Below the pieces are notes generated by a model. The model worked only from the letters and a program-made list of their open reading frames with translations, was not told the origin of the DNA and did not search any database. Shown piece after piece: positions 25,666 to 29,038 of a stretch of DNA of 29,038 nucleotides. Where the stretch lies: positions 1 to 29,038 of the forward strand of contig JAPYLE010000241.1 of NCBI GenBank assembly GCA_027293795.1. The letters are read 5' to 3'. The translations under genes and the position numbers were made by a program. Each line of letters begins with the position of its first letter. Positions within the stretch are counted from its first letter, which is position 1. This DNA is from Rickettsia endosymbiont of Ixodes persulcatus. GTDB lineage: Bacteria; Pseudomonadota; Alphaproteobacteria; Rickettsiales; Rickettsiaceae.

Positions 25666-26393
25666 TGAATACACTTGAAAAATTATATGATATAAGAAAT
25701 AAATGTTTATCCAATAACCCAGATTTTTTAAAAAAAAAAGCAAATAAACTTTTAGTAGAATTAGGTAAAATGAACTATTCTTATAACTTTGATTGGTTTG
25801 GTTTTCCTATTATACAATTACCACAAGATATTTTAGCATTTCAAGAAATCATTTATCAAACAGCTCCAACCATTATTATTGAAATAGGTATAGCCCATGG
25901 AGGAGGAGTTATTTTTTATGCTTCCATGTTAAATTTATTTTTAATTAAGGGAAGAGTATTAGGCATTGATATACTTATTCATGAATGTAATAGAAAGCTT
26001 ATCGAAGCACATCCTCTTTCGAATACTATAAGTTTGCTGAAAGGATCATCAGTAAGCAATGTGATCTATAAACAAGTCTGTAATTTTATTAGTAAAAAAG
26101 ACCGAGTTATGGTAATTTTTGATTCTAATCATACACATGATCATGTACTTAATGAATTGAAACTTTATGCTTCTTTAGTGACTAAAGGTTGTTATATGAT
26201 TGTGATGGATACTGCTATCGAAGATATGCCATCGAATTATTTCCCAAATAAACCTTGGGGTAAAGGTAATAATCCTAAGACAGCAGTTCGGGAATTTCTT
26301 AAATATAATTCTAATTTTGTAGTTGATACAAATATTGAAAATAAGCTAATAATAACTGCAGCACCTAATGGCTATTTAAAGTGTGTTAAATAA
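25665..26393 (+). CDS. CmcI-like (cephalosporin hydroxylase family) SAM-dependent methyltransferase
   Basis: A 242-residue member of the cephalosporin hydroxylase (CmcI) / rhamnosyl O-methyltransferase family. WFGFPIIQLPQDI (44-56), the SAM-binding IIIEIGIAHGGGVIFYASML (70-89), VLGIDI (98-103) and VIFDSNHTHDHVLNEL (150-165) are diagnostic, as is MPSNYFPNKPWGKGNNPKTAV. Despite the family name, many members are O-methyltransferases acting on sugars. An O-methylated sugar in this polysaccharide is the likely role. The ATG shares its A with the TAA of the WbqC-like gene. Confidence 0.85.
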   Translation: MNTLEKLYDIRNKCLSNNPDFLKKKANKLLVELGKMNYSYNFDWFGFPIIQLPQDILAFQEIIYQTAPTIIIEIGIAHGGGVIFYASMLNLFLIKGRVLGIDILIHECNRKLIEAHPLSNTISLLKGSSVSNVIYKQVCNFISKKDRVMVIFDSNHTHDHVLNELKLYASLVTKGCYMIVMDTAIEDMPSNYFPNKPWGKGNNPKTAVREFLKYNSNFVVDTNIENKLIITAAPNGYLKCVK

Positions 26394-26395
26394 AA

Positions 26396-27529
26396 ATGAT
26401 TCCTGTAGCGGGTCCTTGGATAACAGAGAAAGAAATTGCCTATGTTACAGATGCGGTAACACATGCTTGGTATGATCGGGCTAATGAGTATATTGACCGG
26501 TTTGAAAATGCTTTTAAAAGCTATCTTGGGCGAAAATACGCAATCAGTTTACCTAGCTGCACTTCAGCTTTGCATTTAAGCTTATTAGCTTTAGAGGTAG
26601 GTGTTGGCGATGAAGTAATTGTACCGGATGCAACTTGGATTGCTTCGGCTGCACCTATTAGTTACGTAGGAGCAACCCCTATTTTTGTTGATATTGATAC
26701 AAACACCTGGTGTTTATCAGCAGAAACTGTAGCGCCTTATATTACAAAAAATACAAAAGCTATTATCGCTGTTAATCTGTATGGACACATGCCTGATTAC
26801 GATCCTCTATGGCAATTAGCAGCAGAGTATAGTATTCCTATTATTGAAGATGCTGCTCAGTCTATTGGATCAACTTATAAAGGAAATTTAGCAGGAGGTT
26901 TTGGTATTACAAGTTGTTTTAGTTTTCATGGTTCTAAAACATTGGTTACGGGTGAAGGAGGTATGTTAGTGACTAATGATAAGAAAATATATGCTAAATG
27001 TATGCTTTTACGTGATCATGGACGCTTACCAGAAGATACTTTATTTCAAAACATACAGATAGGGTATAAGTATAAGATGTCTTCCTTGCAAGCTGCGCTA
27101 GGTTTGGCACAGTTAGAAAGAATTGAGGAATTAGTCAATAAAAAACGTGAAATTTTTAATGAATATAGTATGGCTTTAAAAAAAGAAACTGAAATTACTT
27201 TAAACCCAAAACATAGGGATATAAAAAATAGCTATTGGATGACAACGGCAGTTTTTAATCCTAGATACACACAACTTAAAGTTGATATTATTGAAAAATT
27301 AAAAAAAAATAAAATAGCTAGCCGCCCTTTTTTTGATCCATTAAGTTCATTAAAGGCTTATGAGAATAGCTATGATATTAAACGCGCAAGGGCAGTTAAC
27401 CAAAAAGCTTACTCTATTGCTAAAAGAGCAATTAACTTGCCTAGTTGTCTGAATTTAAAAAAGAGCGACATCGCATATATAGCAAAAATTTTAAAAAAAA
27501 ATTTATTACCCAGTTTAATTGAGGTATAA
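26396..27529 (+). CDS. DegT/DnrJ/EryC1 sugar aminotransferase, perosamine-synthase-like
   Basis: A 377-residue PLP aminotransferase for nucleotide-linked keto-sugars. The start IPVAGPWITEKEI, PSCTSALHLSLLAL (53-66), DEVIVPDATWIASAAPISYVGATP (72-95), IIEDAAQSIGSTYKG (149-163, with D152) and the PLP lysine K181 in FSFHGSKTLVTGEGGM are all intact. The wording is closer to C4 aminotransferases such as perosamine synthases than to WbpE. Its 4-keto-6-deoxy substrate would need a 4,6-dehydratase, and the only one in the window is a pseudogene, so another source is needed. It lies 2 nt behind the CmcI-like gene. Confidence 0.88.
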   Translation: MIPVAGPWITEKEIAYVTDAVTHAWYDRANEYIDRFENAFKSYLGRKYAISLPSCTSALHLSLLALEVGVGDEVIVPDATWIASAAPISYVGATPIFVDIDTNTWCLSAETVAPYITKNTKAIIAVNLYGHMPDYDPLWQLAAEYSIPIIEDAAQSIGSTYKGNLAGGFGITSCFSFHGSKTLVTGEGGMLVTNDKKIYAKCMLLRDHGRLPEDTLFQNIQIGYKYKMSSLQAALGLAQLERIEELVNKKREIFNEYSMALKKETEITLNPKHRDIKNSYWMTTAVFNPRYTQLKVDIIEKLKKNKIASRPFFDPLSSLKAYENSYDIKRARAVNQKAYSIAKRAINLPSCLNLKKSDIAYIAKILKKNLLPSLIEV

Positions 27530-27583
27530 GTTTTTTAATTATACTAAAGAATAATTTTTAGTTTGTTTTTAATTTGGAAATAA

Positions 27584-28510
27584 ATGATTATGGAAAGTAG
27601 GTTTTCTTTATTCATTCCTACAAAAAATAGACATGCCCTATTGACAAGATCACTTAATTACTTGAAGAAGCTACACTTTAAGTATCCTATTTTTATTGCC
27701 GATAGCTCTATAGAACCGTATACAGATTGTGATAATTATAAAGAACTCAATATAAATTATTTTTTTACTGAGTTAGACGGCTGGGATAAGCTGAATTACT
27801 TTGCTATTAAGACAAAAAGTGAATTTTTATTAATGCTAGGAGATGATGATTTTTTAATTACGGAAAATTTAGAAAAAATTTTAGATTTTCTGCTTATTAA
27901 TCCTGGTTATGGTTGTGCTTCTGGGATAGAAATTAAATTTATAAAAAAAGGTAATAATTTGGATTTTTTTGTATTTAAGCAGCCATCTCTTAGCTCTTCT
28001 AGCTATTTAAAAAGAATCAAAGCGCATTGCAAGTTATATTTTCCTACTTTTTATTTTATTCATAGAAGGGAAGTTTTGCTAAATTCACTATCGACTATTA
28101 GAAAGCCTAATATTAGTCTAGATTCTGTTCCATTAGAAATACTAACGAGTATAGCTACTGTATCCCAAGGTAAGGTAAAGGTCTTTCATGAAGAGCCATT
28201 TATTTTTCGGCAGATTTACCATGAACGTTCTACTATTGTTACTCAGTGGAGCGATATATTGAAACAAAATATTTTTTTGAAAATTAAAGAAAATATGCTT
28301 GAGAACTTATATACATTATTACATCCAGAAGATACTGAAATAAAAAATATAGAAAAAAGTTTGGATATTTACTTTAAAATGTATACTCCTAGTAAGATTA
28401 AATCATTTATTAGGGAGTATATAAATGCTTATTGTAAAGGAAAGATTTTAAAAAAAATTAAAAAAAATAATAATTTTAGATTTATAGTAGATTATATAAA
28501 AAAGTGTTAG
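27584..28510 (+). CDS. GT2-like glycosyltransferase (TIGR00180-type)
   Basis: A 308-residue GT-A-like glycosyltransferase. It opens with RFSLFIPTKNRHALLTRSLNYL, then PIFIADSS (35-42). The metal-binding region is LLMLGDDDFLI (82-92), typical of the TIGR00180 group of glycosyltransferase domains. FYFIHRREVLL and the later RQIYHERS also fit. ATG 27584 is used; a second ATG at 27590 is possible, with GGAAA at 27576-27580 serving either. The C-terminal part is basic. The gene closes the cluster before a repeat-rich end. The donor is unknown. Confidence 0.78.
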   Translation: MIMESRFSLFIPTKNRHALLTRSLNYLKKLHFKYPIFIADSSIEPYTDCDNYKELNINYFFTELDGWDKLNYFAIKTKSEFLLMLGDDDFLITENLEKILDFLLINPGYGCASGIEIKFIKKGNNLDFFVFKQPSLSSSSYLKRIKAHCKLYFPTFYFIHRREVLLNSLSTIRKPNISLDSVPLEILTSIATVSQGKVKVFHEEPFIFRQIYHERSTIVTQWSDILKQNIFLKIKENMLENLYTLLHPEDTEIKNIEKSLDIYFKMYTPSKIKSFIREYINAYCKGKILKKIKKNNNFRFIVDYIKKC

Positions 28511-28535
28511 GCGTGAGTTAACAATTTAGTATTAT

Positions 28536-28588
28536 ATACTGCCCGTGAAACAAAACACGATTTTTTTAAGTAAGGTGAAGGGCAGTAT
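28536..28588. repeat. Inverted-repeat module, copy 2
   Basis: ATACTGCCC (28536-28544) and GGGCAGTAT (28580-28588) enclose a centre very like that of the copy at 5242-5295. It is followed by GCCCGATTACATGGCAGGTGA, similar to the start of the three-hairpin element, but the hairpins do not follow and other repeats replace them. It starts 25 bp after the last gene. Confidence 0.72.
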
Positions 28589-28661
28589 GCCCGATTACAT
28601 GGCAGGTGATCGCCGCGCGCTCCGCGCTTGCAATCTGAGTTATCCCCACGAAAGTTGCTGG

Positions 28662-29038
28662 TATTTAGCCCGTCATGGCCACGGGGCATTGTTGCGTAGA
28701 AAAATAGTTGTAAACCCTTTACTTTGCTCGTCATTGCGAACTGAAGTATCCCCACGAATTTTAAGCTACTCTAAGCATCTCCTTCAATGCTCGGGGCCCT
28801 AGCAAACGGGGAACTTCTTTTATTTAGCATAATATAATGCGGGTCCCTTAAATATATATCGTCATTACGAGCGCGAAGCGCGTGGTGATCCATTGAAAAA
28901 GCGAGTTTTTCCTGGATGGCGAGGCTAAATACCAGCAACTTTTCGTGGGGATACTTCAGTTCGCAATGACGAGCAAAGTAAAGGGTTTACAACTATTTTT
29001 CTACGCAACAATGCCCCGTGGCCATGACGGGCTAAATA
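28662..29038. repeat. Perfect 97-bp inverted repeat running to the window edge
   Basis: The arm at 28662-28758 is the exact reverse complement of 28942-29038 by eye. The arms include the 18-bp MITE end GGCATTGTTGCGTAGAAA (28685-28702 and, complemented, 28998-29015). A unit with those ends would be 331 bp, against 259 bp for the one at 9439. The 27-bp block at 28644-28670 (from CCCCACGAAAGTTGCTGG) has a near-identical complement at 28923-28950, so repeat blocks overlap and are permuted. The 183-bp centre (28759-28941) carries a REP-like piece near 28860-28918 and no gene. The right arm may go on beyond the window. Confidence 0.75.
28860..28918. repeat. REP-like fragment in the terminal repeat
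   Basis: CGTCATTACGAGCG, GAAGCGCGTGGTGATCCA, TTGAAAAAGCGAG and TTTTTCCTGGAT follow in the order seen in the split REP at 9425/9698-9788. The second half of the palindrome is missing, so this is a half unit. Confidence 0.6.

Noticed and set aside
28507..28802. Two overlapping open frames on opposite strands after the last gene
   Set aside because: Both translate the inverted-repeat module and the MITE-like end; neither resembles a protein.

Overview
The window is a surface-polysaccharide (O-antigen/LPS-type) biosynthesis locus from an AT-rich genome. WbpA/B/D/E/I-type enzymes, a bifunctional GDP-mannose enzyme, REP-like palindromes and many decaying genes suggest a gammaproteobacterium with a reducing genome, perhaps host-associated Legionellales (Coxiella/Rickettsiella-like). 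That placement is an inference; no rRNA or housekeeping marker is present.

Layout. 1-324: the tail of a broken GT4 glycosyltransferase on the + strand, overlapping the 3' end of convergent manC (294-1784, minus). 2002-5196: three glycosyltransferases (one GT4, two GT2), with a fossil rmlA'-'rmlC fusion on the minus strand at 3961-4179. 5197-5592: a structured repeat element (copy A). 5593-11658: the pathway block wbpI-type 2-epimerase, wbpA, wbpB, wbpD, wbpE, interrupted at 9296-9940 by a MITE-like element inserted in a REP palindrome and by copy B of the structured element. 11679-16373: two extended SDR enzymes, a methyltransferase and an asparagine-synthase-like amidotransferase. 16390-19012: two tandem paralogues that look like divergent GT-B glycosyltransferases. 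19060-20838: two consecutive pseudogenes of CDP-glucose-type deoxysugar synthesis. 20810-28510: a tightly packed, more AT-rich run of modification and transfer genes: C-methyltransferase, shortened RmlC-like epimerase, PhyH-like dioxygenase, second Cys-rich methyltransferase, GNAT acetyltransferase, WbqC-like protein, CmcI-like protein, sugar aminotransferase and a glycosyltransferase. 28511-29038: non-coding repeats with a perfect 97-bp inverted repeat running into the window edge.

How the genes work together (inference from families). WbpA, WbpB, WbpE and WbpD convert UDP-GlcNAc to UDP-2,3-diacetamido-2,3-dideoxyglucuronate, and the WbpI-type epimerase inverts C2 to the manno form. The SDRs may make further epimers, and the amidotransferase could convert a uronic acid to a uronamide. 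ManC supplies GDP-mannose for mannosyl transfer. The CDP-sugar, dTDP-rhamnose and first glycosyltransferase remnants show that older branches have died while later modification genes remain open.

The most unusual signal is the structured element at about 5294-5427 and 9796-9929. The two copies align without gaps and form three stem-loops; the last stem shows compensatory base changes between copies. Copy B ends directly in front of the wbpD start codon.
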